A stretch of DNA of 42,251 nt from Actinomycetes bacterium (GTDB lineage: Bacteria > Actinomycetota > Aquicultoria > Aquicultorales > Aquicultoraceae), in NCBI GenBank assembly GCA_021794835.1, contig JAJYQA010000040.1, forward strand, positions 1 to 42,251, written 5' to 3'. The notes below the pieces were generated by a model. It saw only the letters and a program-made list of their open reading frames with translations, was not told the DNA's origin and made no database searches. Positions 9,030 through 16,645 of the stretch are shown here, piece after piece. A program made the translations under genes and the position numbers. The stretch's first letter is position 1, and each line of letters begins with the position of its first letter.

Positions 9030-9818
9030 ATGACAAGTTATTTAGATACGGCTACCCAACTGGCGCTGAGTGCCGGTAAATTAATAAAAAGGATATCGCG
9101 GCAAACCCACACCATTACCTACAAAGGGGAAGTGGACCTTGTCACCGAAGCCGATATGCAGTCGGAGGCTTTAGTAACTCAAGGCATTAAGGAACATTAC
9201 CCCGACCACGGTATCTTAGCCGAAGAGGTAGGCATCTCTAAAGCCAAGTCCGATTACCTCTGGATTATAGACCCTCTAGATGGAACGACTAACTATGCGC
9301 ACAATTTTCCCATCTATGCCGTTTCAATCGCACTTGAGTACAAGGGCGAGGTAATAGTCGGTGTGGTATACGACCCCAATTTAGACGAGCTTTTCACTGC
9401 CGAGAAGGGAAAAGGCGCGTACCTAAATGGCAATCCGATCGGGGTATCCAAAACCAGAGAGCTCGACAAATCGCTTCTTGCAACTGGCTTTCCATATTTC
9501 TTCCGAAAAGACCATGATTTTATCTTAAACCTCTTCTCCGCGTTCTCTCTCAAGGCCCAAGGGATAAGGAGGGCAGGGGCGGCAACCATCGACTATGTCT
9601 CACTTGCATGTGGCCGCTTTGACGGATACTGGGAACTTGGGCTGAAACCCTGGGACATGGCCGCTGGCACGTTAATAGCAATGGAGGCTGGAGCTAAAAT
9701 AACCAAATTTGATGGCAGTCCACTCGATATCCGCATACCCGAGATGGTTGCAAGCAACGGACTTATTCACGACGAGATGCTTGAAGTTATCGGATCGGTA
9801 GGTCGGAAAATCCGGTGA
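9030..9818 (+). CDS. Inositol-1-monophosphatase family phosphatase
   Basis: A 262-residue member of the SuhB/IMPase family, Mg-dependent sugar-phosphate phosphatases. Metal-ligand motifs are visible in order: DLVTEAD (about 43-49), LAEEVG (about 67-72), WIIDPLDGTTNY (about 84-95, motif A) and KPWDMAAGTLIAMEAGA (about 206-222, motif B). The frame is open back to a TTG at 8916, but the family's N terminus (helix followed by AxxLAL.AG) matches the ATG at 9030. The substrate, whether inositol phosphate, NADP or fructose-1,6-bisphosphate, cannot be read from the sequence. Its stop codon lies at the edge of a seven-base-period repeat. Confidence 0.88.
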   Translation: MTSYLDTATQLALSAGKLIKRISRQTHTITYKGEVDLVTEADMQSEALVTQGIKEHYPDHGILAEEVGISKAKSDYLWIIDPLDGTTNYAHNFPIYAVSIALEYKGEVIVGVVYDPNLDELFTAEKGKGAYLNGNPIGVSKTRELDKSLLATGFPYFFRKDHDFILNLFSAFSLKAQGIRRAGAATIDYVSLACGRFDGYWELGLKPWDMAAGTLIAMEAGAKITKFDGSPLDIRIPEMVASNGLIHDEMLEVIGSVGRKIR

Positions 9819-9850
9819 ATCGAATCACGAATCCAAATTACGAATTAAAA
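9817..9850 (+). repeat. Seven-base-period intergenic repeat block after the IMPase gene
   Basis: Words GAATCAC, GAATCCA, ATTACGA and ATTAAAA follow each other at roughly seven-base steps. The stop codon TGA of the IMPase gene is part of the first word. Similar words occur at 16622-16645 and 34631-34660. Confidence 0.5.
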
Positions 9851-9891
9851 ACCGATGAGCAAGGGTGTAGCTATCAGATTTATCGGGCCTT

Positions 9892-10311
9892 TTATACCTC
9901 ATTCATTTTCTTTAAGATACGAATAAGATCTTCCTGTTCTTTTTTGGTTAGGCGTTCAACGTAGGGGGCCATTATCGCGCGGTGGGCCTCTTTTGATCTC
10001 TCGACGATGTCGCGGCCTTTATCCGTCAGGTAAAGGCGGGTGACTCTGCGGTCGGCAGTACATTGCGTGCGGGTGGCGTATCCAGATTCGACGAGCCGGT
10101 CAATTGTTACGGTTGCCGTCGGCTGGCTCACACCAACGGCTGCGGCAAAGGTAGAAATATCACAGCCCTCGTTTGCCGAAAGCATTCTTAAGGCATGATG
10201 CTCAGCCCGGCTTATACCCAAAATACGGGCTACATGCTGCGGACGGGATTTCCTTAGCGTACTTAGTAGACCATCTAATATCTCATCAACATGTCGGTTA
10301 AGAAACCGCAT
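9892..10311 (-). CDS. MarR-family transcriptional regulator
   Basis: A 139-residue winged-helix regulator: helix-turn-helix DISTFAAAVGVSQPTATVTIDRLVESGY (given here by its ends, about residues 52-79), then the basic wing with DRR (TADRRVTRLYLTDKGRD). The start ATG 10311 has GGAG upstream. It is transcribed away from hemE, and the shared 204-base interval holds a perfect inverted repeat next to its own start and an identical half-site nearer hemE. Streptococcal PefR is a heme-binding MarR protein, so heme sensing is a fair hypothesis, but only context supports it. Confidence 0.88.
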   Translation of the reverse strand: MRFLNRHVDEILDGLLSTLRKSRPQHVARILGISRAEHHALRMLSANEGCDISTFAAAVGVSQPTATVTIDRLVESGYATRTQCTADRRVTRLYLTDKGRDIVERSKEAHRAIMAPYVERLTKKEQEDLIRILKKMNEV

Positions 10312-10326
10312 CTTGCGTTTCTCCTA

Positions 10327-10347
10327 ATACTTAGATAAACTAAGTAT
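10327..10347. promoter_or_regulatory. Candidate MarR operator
   Basis: A perfect 8-bp inverted repeat ATACTTAG/CTAAGTAT with a 5-base spacer lies 16 bases upstream of the MarR start, where autorepression would act. The half-site CTAAGTAT recurs at 10430-10437, about 80 bases before hemE. Confidence 0.6.
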
Positions 10348-10515
10348 AACATGCTTTTGAAAATTGTCCAGAGCTTTATATTACTAGTTTGAAGTGCTAT
10401 TATTAATATCAGATTTCTAATAGCGCGACCTAAGTATAAATTAGATGGTCGATGTATTTAAAGACTTCACCCAGTGGCCGATAAGGTTGCTAACAGGGTT
10501 GAAAGGAGTAAGTAA

Positions 10516-11571
10516 ATGTCATTTAACGACCGTTTCTTGAAGGCGTGTAGGCGCGAACCGGTTGATGTAACCCCGGTGTGGCTGATGCGCCAGGCCGGGC
10601 GATATTTGCAAGAATATCGGGATATTCGTGCAAAATACGATTTTCTTACCATGTGCAAGAGGCCGGATGTTGCCGCCGAAATCACGTTGCAGCCGGTCGA
10701 TAAGCTTGGCGTTGATGCGGCGATTCTTTTTGCCGATATCCTTCTACCGTTAGAAGGCATGGGTATAGATCTAGAATTTGCAAAAGGTGAGGGACCGGTT
10801 ATCCACAATCCGGTTCGCACCAAGGCCGACGTCGAAAAAATCCGTGTTATTGAAGCTGAAGAGGCGACCCCTTATATTGCCGAGACGGTAAAAATCCTGC
10901 GCCGCGAGCTAGAGAACAAGATTCCCTTAATTGGTTTCTCCGGCGCGCCGTTTACCTTAGCAAGCTACATCGTTGAGGGCTCGGGCTCGCGGGATTATCG
11001 CTATGTGAAAGCGATAATGTACGAGGCTCCCGATGCCTGGCGCGGCCTGATGGAGAAACTCGCCGAGATAATAACCCGCTATCTGCGCCTGCAGATCAAG
11101 GCCGGGGCACAGGCGGTTCAGATGTTTGACTCCTGGGTCGGTGCGCTCGGGCCAGTTGATTATGAGAAATATGTAATGCCCTATAGCAAGATGGTCATGG
11201 ATAACCTCGCAGATGAGGGAGTGCCAAGGATACACTTTGCAAATAACGCCTCAACTTTACTTGAGCTGGTTGCTGCTGCGGGAGGTGACGTGATCGGAGT
11301 CGACTGGAGAATTAACCTAGACGTTGCCTGGCAGAAGATCGGATACGACAAAGCCATCCAGGGCAACCTCGACCCGATTACCCTATTTGGCCCGATTAAT
11401 TGCATTGAGGACCGCGTTAAAGATATCCTTAATAGAGCTGATGGGCGTCCGGGGCACATCTTTAACCTTGGCCACGGTATCCACAAAGATACGCCCACTG
11501 AACATGCACAAGCGTTGGTTGAAGCTGTTCATAGGCTGAGCCAGAGATATGGTCCAGGGTCCAGGGCATAA
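10516..11571 (+). CDS. hemE: Uroporphyrinogen decarboxylase HemE
   Basis: A 351-residue enzyme that decarboxylates uroporphyrinogen III to coproporphyrinogen III in the cytoplasm. The N-terminal signature PVWLMRQAGRYLQEYR is intact. GFSGAPFTLASYIVEG and a late LGHGI stretch (FNLGHGIHKDTP) are also typical. Start ATG with AAAGGAG. It opens a hemE-hemH-hemY cluster. The last codons (GPGSRA) are written by a GGTCCAG tandem repeat that also runs into the stop region, so the C terminus may be extended compared with relatives. Confidence 0.95.
   Translation: MSFNDRFLKACRREPVDVTPVWLMRQAGRYLQEYRDIRAKYDFLTMCKRPDVAAEITLQPVDKLGVDAAILFADILLPLEGMGIDLEFAKGEGPVIHNPVRTKADVEKIRVIEAEEATPYIAETVKILRRELENKIPLIGFSGAPFTLASYIVEGSGSRDYRYVKAIMYEAPDAWRGLMEKLAEIITRYLRLQIKAGAQAVQMFDSWVGALGPVDYEKYVMPYSKMVMDNLADEGVPRIHFANNASTLLELVAAAGGDVIGVDWRINLDVAWQKIGYDKAIQGNLDPITLFGPINCIEDRVKDILNRADGRPGHIFNLGHGIHKDTPTEHAQALVEAVHRLSQRYGPGSRA
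11551..11567 (+). repeat. GGTCCAG heptamer repeat at hemE 3' end
   Basis: Two tandem copies of the seven-base word GGTCCAG plus a partial third lie inside the last codons of hemE and just before its stop codon. A related word (GGACCAGGG) occurs at 31861-31869. Confidence 0.6.
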
Positions 11572-11594
11572 ATGCTATAAGGAGCGGAGATAAC

Positions 11595-12548
11595 TTGACC
11601 TCTAATAAGGATACCGGTAATACAGTTGGCGTTATGTTATTGGCCTTTGGCGGGCCGGATTCGCTTGACTCGGTTGAGCCGTTCATGGAAAGGCTCATGC
11701 AGGGTAGAAAACCGACCCCCGAGATAATAGCCAGGGCCAAAGAAAAATATAGGCTAATCGGTGGAAAATCGCCACTTCTGGAGATTACCCAGGGGCAAGC
11801 GGATGCACTTGAGATAAAGCTCAACAAGATATGCGGCGGATCTTGCAAATTCAAAACATATGTTGGCATGCGTTACTGGTATCCCTTCATTGAGGAGGCA
11901 ATCGAGCAGATGGTATCCAATGGTGTTACCAAGGCTTTTGCGATTAGTATGTCCCCTCATAACTCACAGGCAAGTACCGGCGCGTACGTCGAGGAAATAA
12001 ATCGAATCGTCTCCGAAAAAAATCTCAGCATAAAAATAGAGATGATCGAGGGGATGTATAAAAACCCGACCTTTATCGAGGCAGTTGCCGAAAAGATAAA
12101 CTCTGCGTTGGGCAGGTTCCCGAAAAATAAAAGAGAAGATATCCAACTAATCTTCAGCGCACATAGTCTTCCGGTGTCGTATATCGAGGCTGGCGACCCG
12201 TATGTTGAAGAGCTAAGCGAGACGGTACAATATCTCTTAAAAAGACTGGGCCCCGTATCCTGGCATATTGCGTATCAAAGCAAGGGGACAATACCAGGTG
12301 CTTGGCTGTCCCCAACGGTTGAGGATGTTTTACGAGAGATCGCCCAGAATAAACACAAAGAGGTTCTTCTGGTGCCGGTCGGTTTTGCATCCGACCACGT
12401 GGAAACGCTCTGGGATCTTGACATCCTGCATAAAAAGCAGGCTGAAGACCTTGGGCTTAAGTGTGAGCGCTCGGGTGCGTTAAACGACTCACCCAAGTTT
12501 ATCGAGGCCCTTGCATCTATGGTCTTAGAGGCAGCCAATAGCCAATGA
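11595..12548 (+). CDS. hemH: Ferrochelatase (HemH; probably coproporphyrin ferrochelatase type)
   Basis: A 317-residue iron chelatase. Motifs are VMLLAFGGPDSLDSVEPF at the N terminus, FSAHSLPVSYIEAGDPY with the metal-binding His, and VPVGFASDHVETLWDLD with the catalytic Glu region. In monoderms with this hemE-hemH-hemY order the enzyme usually inserts iron into coproporphyrin III, but no HemQ/ChdC is in the window to confirm. Start TTG at 11595, supported by GGAGCGGAG upstream. The final residues NSQ and the stop are encoded by an AGCCAAT tandem repeat. Confidence 0.93.
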   Translation: MTSNKDTGNTVGVMLLAFGGPDSLDSVEPFMERLMQGRKPTPEIIARAKEKYRLIGGKSPLLEITQGQADALEIKLNKICGGSCKFKTYVGMRYWYPFIEEAIEQMVSNGVTKAFAISMSPHNSQASTGAYVEEINRIVSEKNLSIKIEMIEGMYKNPTFIEAVAEKINSALGRFPKNKREDIQLIFSAHSLPVSYIEAGDPYVEELSETVQYLLKRLGPVSWHIAYQSKGTIPGAWLSPTVEDVLREIAQNKHKEVLLVPVGFASDHVETLWDLDILHKKQAEDLGLKCERSGALNDSPKFIEALASMVLEAANSQ

Positions 12549-12625
12549 GACGCGGGTCTAGATTGAAGGTTAGCCAAATAGCCAATGAAAATTCTAAGTC
12601 TTATTGGCTCTTGGCTACTTGGCTA
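12533..12625 (+). repeat. AGCCAAT heptamer repeats in inverted arrangement between hemH and hemY
   Basis: AGCCAATAGCCAAT (12533-12546) overlaps the hemH stop. AGCCAAATAGCCAAT follows at 12572-12586, and the reverse-oriented words ATTGGCTC, TTGGCTAC and TTGGCTA lie at 12603-12625. The two orientations can pair into a long imperfect hairpin just before the hemY ribosome site. Confidence 0.75.
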
Positions 12626-12642
12626 GATAAAAAGGGGACAGT

Positions 12643-14100
12643 ATGAAAAAGATAGCAATAATCGGTGGGGGCATAACAGGGCTTTCAGCGGCTTACGCTA
12701 CCCAAAGGGCTATCGATGAGGGCCAGGATATCGACTATGTGCTTTTGGAGAAGGACTCCCGGCTTGGTGGCAAAATCTATACCAAGCGCACAAGCGATGG
12801 GTTTATAGCTGAGGGAGGCCCGGATTCTTTCGTCTCAACAAAGCCGTGGATATTTGAGCTGGCGAAAAAGCTTAACTGCGAAGGCAGGATCATCCCAAGT
12901 AACGACGGGCTGAAAAAAACTTATATCCTCGTTGGCAATAAGCTTCGCACACTTCCGGACGGCGTAATGATGGTCGTACCTACCAAGATAATGCCCTTTA
13001 TAACAACCAACCTTTTCTCCTGGCCAGGGAAGCTACGCATGGTCATGGATTATTTCATCCCTAAGAAAAAAGAGGCCGGTGATGAGACGCTGTCAAGTTT
13101 CGTTGCAAGACGTTTGGGTAAAGAATGTCTGCACCGGCTTGCCGACCCCCTTGTTGCAGGAGTTTACTCAAGCGACCCTGAAACGATGAGCCTGCAGGCC
13201 ACGTTCCCGATCCTTCTCGACATGGAGCAAAAATACGGTAGTCTGTTAAAGGGAACCATTACCTCAATGAGAAGTAGGGCAAAAGCGCGGCGCGAATCTC
13301 CATCCGGCCCAAAAAGGACGCTTCATATGTCCTTTAAAGGCGGAATGCAGGATTTGATCGATGAGCTTGTCGAGACACTCGACAAAGACAAGATTCTTGT
13401 TGGGGCTGATGTGCAAAAGGTCGATGAGGTTAGGGACGAGGATGGTTCAACAACTTACCGGGTCCATCTTGCGGATGGAAAGATTGTTGAGGCCGATGCC
13501 GTGATTTTTGCCTCGCTTGCGCATGAAACTGCGAGCCTAGTTACCGACATCGACAAAGACTTGGTAAATATTTTGCAAGAGATACCCCAGATATCGGCGG
13601 CTACTGTTTCCCTTGCGTATCGCAAGAGCGATGTAGGGCATGATTTTAAAGGCTTCGGTTTTCTTATTCCGCTTGGAGAAGGATACAAAATTAAGGGATG
13701 TACCTGGAGTTCAACCAAGTGGAGTGGACGGGTGCCAAATGATGACTACGCCATAATACGTGTGTTTGTCGGGGGTGCAAGGAAACAAGAGCTTACATTT
13801 TTACCCGATGACGAGATGAAAGCGGTAGTCAAGTCCGAGATTAAGAATATTATGGGAATTGATGCTGAGCCGGTTAACACGTGGATATTTCGCTGGCCGA
13901 ACTCCATGCCCCAATATACCTTAGGACATTTAGACTGCGTTAATAAAATAGATGAGCGCGTGGCAACCCATCCGGGAATGTTCTTGGCGGGTGCCTCGTA
14001 CCGGGGCGTTGGTATACCGGATTGCATCAACTCAGGCACTAGGGCTGCCGAGTCTGCGCTGGCATACCTGACAGAGGCCGTAGATACAGCTAAAGTTTAA
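12643..14100 (+). CDS. hemY: Protoporphyrinogen/coproporphyrinogen III oxidase HemY (CgoX-like)
   Basis: A 485-residue FAD-dependent oxidase. The N-terminal Rossmann motif is IIGGGITGLSAAYA, followed by LEKDSRLGGKIYT and a GGPDSFV loop. The C terminus shows GMFLAGASYRGVGIPDCINSG, part of the FAD-binding end of the family. It oxidises the six-electron step of porphyrinogen to porphyrin, using either coproporphyrinogen III or protoporphyrinogen IX. Start ATG with GGGGACAG upstream. It closes the heme cluster. No cytochrome genes are adjacent. Confidence 0.92.
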   Translation: MKKIAIIGGGITGLSAAYATQRAIDEGQDIDYVLLEKDSRLGGKIYTKRTSDGFIAEGGPDSFVSTKPWIFELAKKLNCEGRIIPSNDGLKKTYILVGNKLRTLPDGVMMVVPTKIMPFITTNLFSWPGKLRMVMDYFIPKKKEAGDETLSSFVARRLGKECLHRLADPLVAGVYSSDPETMSLQATFPILLDMEQKYGSLLKGTITSMRSRAKARRESPSGPKRTLHMSFKGGMQDLIDELVETLDKDKILVGADVQKVDEVRDEDGSTTYRVHLADGKIVEADAVIFASLAHETASLVTDIDKDLVNILQEIPQISAATVSLAYRKSDVGHDFKGFGFLIPLGEGYKIKGCTWSSTKWSGRVPNDDYAIIRVFVGGARKQELTFLPDDEMKAVVKSEIKNIMGIDAEPVNTWIFRWPNSMPQYTLGHLDCVNKIDERVATHPGMFLAGASYRGVGIPDCINSGTRAAESALAYLTEAVDTAKV

Positions 14101-14609
14101 TAGTAAGATTGGCGGCAAATCAAGCGTACATTCAATAATTTCTCGATAGAGAAAGTTGCCGTATTTGATGATATTGATATTGAGCGGTTAATGCCTAACG
14201 CGGGTATTCTCTTACCAGTCTTTCCCTCATCGGTTTAACAAAGCAGAGTGTGAAAAGAAGCTTTTTACGCGCTGTTAAAAACCAAGCCTGGGGCTATCCT
14301 AACTATATCTCTATAGGCTTTTCCTACCTATCTCCTAGTGGTAATATGTTTGTAGCTGGAAATAATTACCGCCATCTTAAAGTTCCAAAATACCTAACTA
14401 GAGGGATGCGCGAGATAGGTGGTTTAAGTTATTATTAAAAAGAGGAATTTTATACAGACAGTGTCGAAATACTTATTAATTGTATAAAAAACCGCAATAA
14501 CGAAGCCAACGATGGCTATTAGAGCAGGGGGCCTAGAAACTAATTAATAAGTAAATCGGGGAGCTTTCACCCCCTTTATATATGTACGTAATAGTGTTAA
14601 GGTAATAAT
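14101..14609. other. 509-base gene-poor interval before LuxR gene
   Basis: No recognised gene. A 62-codon frame at 14250-14438 has no family resemblance and no clear ribosome site. An 11-bp perfect inverted repeat (ACTTATTAATT at 14471-14481, AATTAATAAGT at 14542-14552) flanks 60 bases just upstream of the LuxR gene. A short GGGG/CCCC stem lies at about 14558-14575. Confidence 0.5.
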
Positions 14610-15278
14610 ATGCAAGCTATCAAATTATTAGTTGTCGATCACTATACACTGCTTAGAGAAGCATTAAGGGCAATACTTAAACCGGAGCAGGATATATCGA
14701 TAATCGCAGAAACTCACGATGCTGATGAGGCGGCTAATATCGTCTTGGAGCAAAGTCCAGATATTATCTTAATCAGTCTTCTTAAGCCTAGCCAATCGAG
14801 CGCCGATATGATTAGAAAGATAAGAGAGGTTGATCCTGCAGCCAAGCTTATTGCGTTTATTGACGTCAAATCACGGGAGGCAGGACAAGCCCTCTTTGAT
14901 CTAAAGATTGCCGGCCTGCTGCGAATAGACATCGAGCCTGCCGAGGTCAAAACAGCAATAAGGCAAGTATATGCAAGCGGCAATTATATTGACCCACGTA
15001 TTATAGATACGTTGTTCAATAATAATAACGCCAAGAACGGCGGGCTTAAGCTGTCGGTTAGGCAGCTACAGATTTTAAAGATGATTGCAGAAGGGTTTAC
15101 TAATAAGCGTATCTCAGCCGAATTAGGGATAAGTCACGATACCGTAAAAACTCACATTAGAGTAATCCTCAGGAAGCTAAAAGCTGCTGACCGAGCGCAA
15201 GCGGTATCAAAAGCCTATGAATTAGGGGTCCTGCGCAACTCCAACGACCTAGACCAAGATTTAATTGGGTGGTATTAA
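14610..15278 (+). CDS. LuxR/NarL-type regulator with degenerate receiver domain
   Basis: A 222-residue NarL-like protein. The receiver-like domain covers about 1-120 and the GerE helix-turn-helix about 150-205 (LSVRQLQILKMIAEGFTNKR, then TVKTHIRVILRKLKA). The phosphoacceptor Asp position reads Ser (DIILISLLKP where NarL proteins have LxDxxMP). The acidic pair is reduced to VVDH, and the Thr/Ser and Lys switch positions are also changed. It is therefore unlikely to be controlled by phosphorylation. No histidine kinase is adjacent. The start ATG has AAGGTAA upstream. Confidence 0.85.
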   Translation: MQAIKLLVVDHYTLLREALRAILKPEQDISIIAETHDADEAANIVLEQSPDIILISLLKPSQSSADMIRKIREVDPAAKLIAFIDVKSREAGQALFDLKIAGLLRIDIEPAEVKTAIRQVYASGNYIDPRIIDTLFNNNNAKNGGLKLSVRQLQILKMIAEGFTNKRISAELGISHDTVKTHIRVILRKLKAADRAQAVSKAYELGVLRNSNDLDQDLIGWY

Positions 15279-15284
15279 AAGAAC

Positions 15285-15324
15285 AGAAGCCAGGAGTCAG
15301 AATAGTAAGCAGTAGGCAGCAAAA
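15285..15324 (+). repeat. Seven-base-period repeat (AGAAGCC AGGAGTC type)
   Basis: Consecutive seven-base words AGAAGCC, AGGAGTC, AGAATAG, then AGTAAGC, AGTAGGC, AGCAAAA. The first part recurs at 18539-18558 and, in both orientations, at 27531-27572. Confidence 0.6.
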
Positions 15325-15326
15325 AG

Positions 15327-15382
15327 GTCATTCTGAAGCGTAGGCCCGTAGTGCATACGGAGGGCCGGAGTCGAAGAATCTC
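15327..15382 (+). repeat. Dispersed TCATTCTGA...GAAGAATCTC-type element
   Basis: The segment begins GTCATTCTGAAGCG and ends GTCGAAGAATCTC. From memory, this frame of sequence is a common dispersed non-coding repeat in many environmental genomes. Only one copy is present here. Confidence 0.5.
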
Positions 15383-15434
15383 AAGTAATATCAAAAGTTA
15401 CTTGCTCTCATCCATGAACCTCGGATAGTAATCG

Positions 15435-15463
15435 TTGACAATATACCCCGTGGGGTATACTAT
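15435..15463 (+). promoter_or_regulatory. Sigma-70-type promoter with palindromic operator for arsR-like gene
   Basis: TTGACA (15435-15440), a 17-base spacer and TACTAT (15458-15463) form a near-consensus promoter. The spacer is almost filled by the perfect inverted repeat TATACCCCGTGGGGTATA (15442-15459). A repressor bound there would block RNA polymerase. The C/G-tract pattern looks more like operators of CsoR-family repressors than like classical ArsR sites. Confidence 0.8.
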
Positions 15464-15474
15464 AAAGGGTAATT

Positions 15475-15765
15475 ATGTTAAAGGATAGCTTTAAGGCTTT
15501 AGCGAACCCTACAAGGGTAGATATTCTTACCTTGCTAAGCGAAGCCGGGAAAAACAGCGTAAAGAGCAATACCGGCAGACAAGGGGAGCTAAGCGTATGT
15601 AAAATTGTCGACAGCATCTCGCTGTCTCCTTCTACAATATCCCACCACCTAAACGTCCTGAAGAAGTCTGGCTTAGTTAAGGCAAGAAAAGACAAACAGT
15701 GGATCTATTATTCCATTAATCGAAACACTATCGATAAGATAAAGGATTATCTAACGCAGCTTTAA
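15475..15765 (+). CDS. ArsR-family transcriptional regulator
   Basis: A 96-residue winged-helix repressor: FKALANPTRVDILTLLSEAG, then the recognition region ISLSPSTISHHLNVLKKSGL and the wing ARKDKQWIYYSIN. The metal-site motif ELCVCDL of arsenic sensors is altered to ELSVCKI, leaving one Cys at that site, so the inducer may differ. The start ATG follows a GGGT sequence and a very good promoter with an internal palindrome. A stem-loop terminator follows the gene. The regulator may control itself and the DUF134/NifX genes downstream, but neither is shown. Confidence 0.88.
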   Translation: MLKDSFKALANPTRVDILTLLSEAGKNSVKSNTGRQGELSVCKIVDSISLSPSTISHHLNVLKKSGLVKARKDKQWIYYSINRNTIDKIKDYLTQL

Positions 15766-15796
15766 CTGCCTTTTATTGATTAGTATCAAGTAAGAA

Positions 15797-15833
15797 TAAA
15801 ATTCCCGCTTGACATATCGAGGTGGGAATTTTA
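15797..15833 (+). terminator. Stem-loop terminator after arsR-like gene, overlapping next promoter
   Basis: AAAATTCCC pairs with GGGAATTTT across a 17-base loop, with Ts on the right arm. The loop contains the TTGACA of the promoter for the next gene. Confidence 0.6.
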
Positions 15834-15865
15834 ACATTAGTTTTGAGCATATGCTCAAAACTAAT
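15809..15865 (+). promoter_or_regulatory. Promoter and 30-bp palindromic operator of DUF134 gene
   Basis: TTGACA (15809-15814), a 17-base spacer and TAACAT (15832-15837) make a plausible promoter. Bases 15836-15865 are a perfect 30-bp palindrome with core TTTTGAGCATATGCTCAAAA, covering the expected start of transcription. It is the obvious site for the DUF134 regulator encoded immediately downstream or for a partner repressor. Confidence 0.75.
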
Positions 15866-15882
15866 AAGAAAGGGAGGTTAAA

Positions 15883-16203
15883 ATGCCCAGGCCGATAAAA
15901 TGCCGTATGATCGGGAACAAGCCAGATGTTGTCTTATTTAAGCCAAGAGGTATACCAGTTACCATGCTTGAAGATGTCAAACTAACCTTTGAAGAGCTTG
16001 AGGCCATTCGCCTAAAAGACCTCGAGGATTTAAACCAATCTGATGCCGCAGCAAGAATGAGTATCTCAAGAGCTACTTTTCAAAGAATTTTAAGGTCGGC
16101 CAGGGGTAAAATAACCGATGCCCTCGTAAATGGTAAGGCGATACATATTGAGGGCGGCAACTATAAGCTATCTAATTTTAGGAGGTTTTGCAAATGCGAA
16201 TAG
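15883..16203 (+). CDS. DUF134 family DNA-binding protein
   Basis: A 106-residue protein with the DUF134 signature: MPRPIKCRMIG at the start, FKPRGIPVTMLEDVKLTFEE, LEAIRLKDLEDLNQ, a helix-turn-helix (AAARMSISRATFQRILRSAR) and DALVNGKAIHIEGGNY. Family members are usually encoded beside NifX/NifB-type Fe-Mo-cofactor-binding proteins and are thought to regulate them; the same arrangement is seen here. Start ATG with AAGGGAGG. Its end overlaps the next gene. Confidence 0.92.
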   Translation: MPRPIKCRMIGNKPDVVLFKPRGIPVTMLEDVKLTFEELEAIRLKDLEDLNQSDAAARMSISRATFQRILRSARGKITDALVNGKAIHIEGGNYKLSNFRRFCKCE

Positions 16204-16574
16204 CTGTGTCAACAGACGATGGCATTTCTATCTGCGGTCACCTAGGCCGTGTTAGCAAATTTTTTATCTACGAGGTCGAAGGAGACGCAATTATCTCAAG
16301 GGGGTTGCGGGAGGTAACTCCGGTTCACGGTCCAAACGACCACCATCACGATAACCACAACCATCACCATGGCGGCCACGGGACACTTATAAGTTCTCTT
16401 TTAGATTGTTCGGTGGTTATAACCAATGGAATGGGTGGTGGAATGATTGCCGCTCTTACAGATGCGGGCATGGACCCGGTGATAACTGGAGAGAGAGACC
16501 CTGATCGGGCAGTTAAAAATTATCTGGACGGGGCCCTTGAGACTACTTACGGTTGCAACCACTGCAACCATTAA
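16194..16574 (+). CDS. NifX/NifB-type dinitrogenase iron-molybdenum cofactor-binding domain protein
   Basis: A 126-residue RNase H-like fold protein of the Fe-Mo cofactor-biosynthesis domain family: MRIAVSTDDGISICGHLGRVSKFFIYEVEG, given by its ends, then CSVVITNGMGGGM and DPDRAVKNYLDG. A His-rich insert (HDNHNHHHGGHG, about residues 48-59) and a C-terminal CNHCNH suggest extra metal binding. The start ATG 16194 has GGAGG eight bases upstream; it overlaps the DUF134 stop by 10 bases, so the two are translationally linked. No nitrogenase genes are near, so a general metal-cluster role is likelier. Confidence 0.88.
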   Translation: MRIAVSTDDGISICGHLGRVSKFFIYEVEGDAIISRGLREVTPVHGPNDHHHDNHNHHHGGHGTLISSLLDCSVVITNGMGGGMIAALTDAGMDPVITGERDPDRAVKNYLDGALETTYGCNHCNH

Positions 16575-16621
16575 AAAGATTTGTTAATCAGCAAGGGCGG
16601 AATTTACTTCCACCCAAATGC

Positions 16622-16645
16622 TTTTAATTCGTAATTCGACATTTT
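16622..16645. repeat. Seven-base-period repeat next to M23 gene stop
   Basis: TTAATTC, GTAATTC, GACATTT are consecutive seven-base words. They lie between the NifX-like gene and the end of the minus-strand peptidase gene. Confidence 0.4.

Noticed and set aside
11462-11869. 135-codon minus-strand frame across hemE/hemH
   Set aside because: Antisense to two conserved heme genes; no motif.
14250-14438. 62-codon plus-strand frame after hemY
   Set aside because: No family resemblance, no ribosome site and a GTG start; treated as chance.
15811-15823. 13-base match (GACATATCGAGGT) between the arsR-DUF134 spacer and the terminal inverted repeat
   Set aside because: The match does not extend on either side and is within what chance could give in a window this long.
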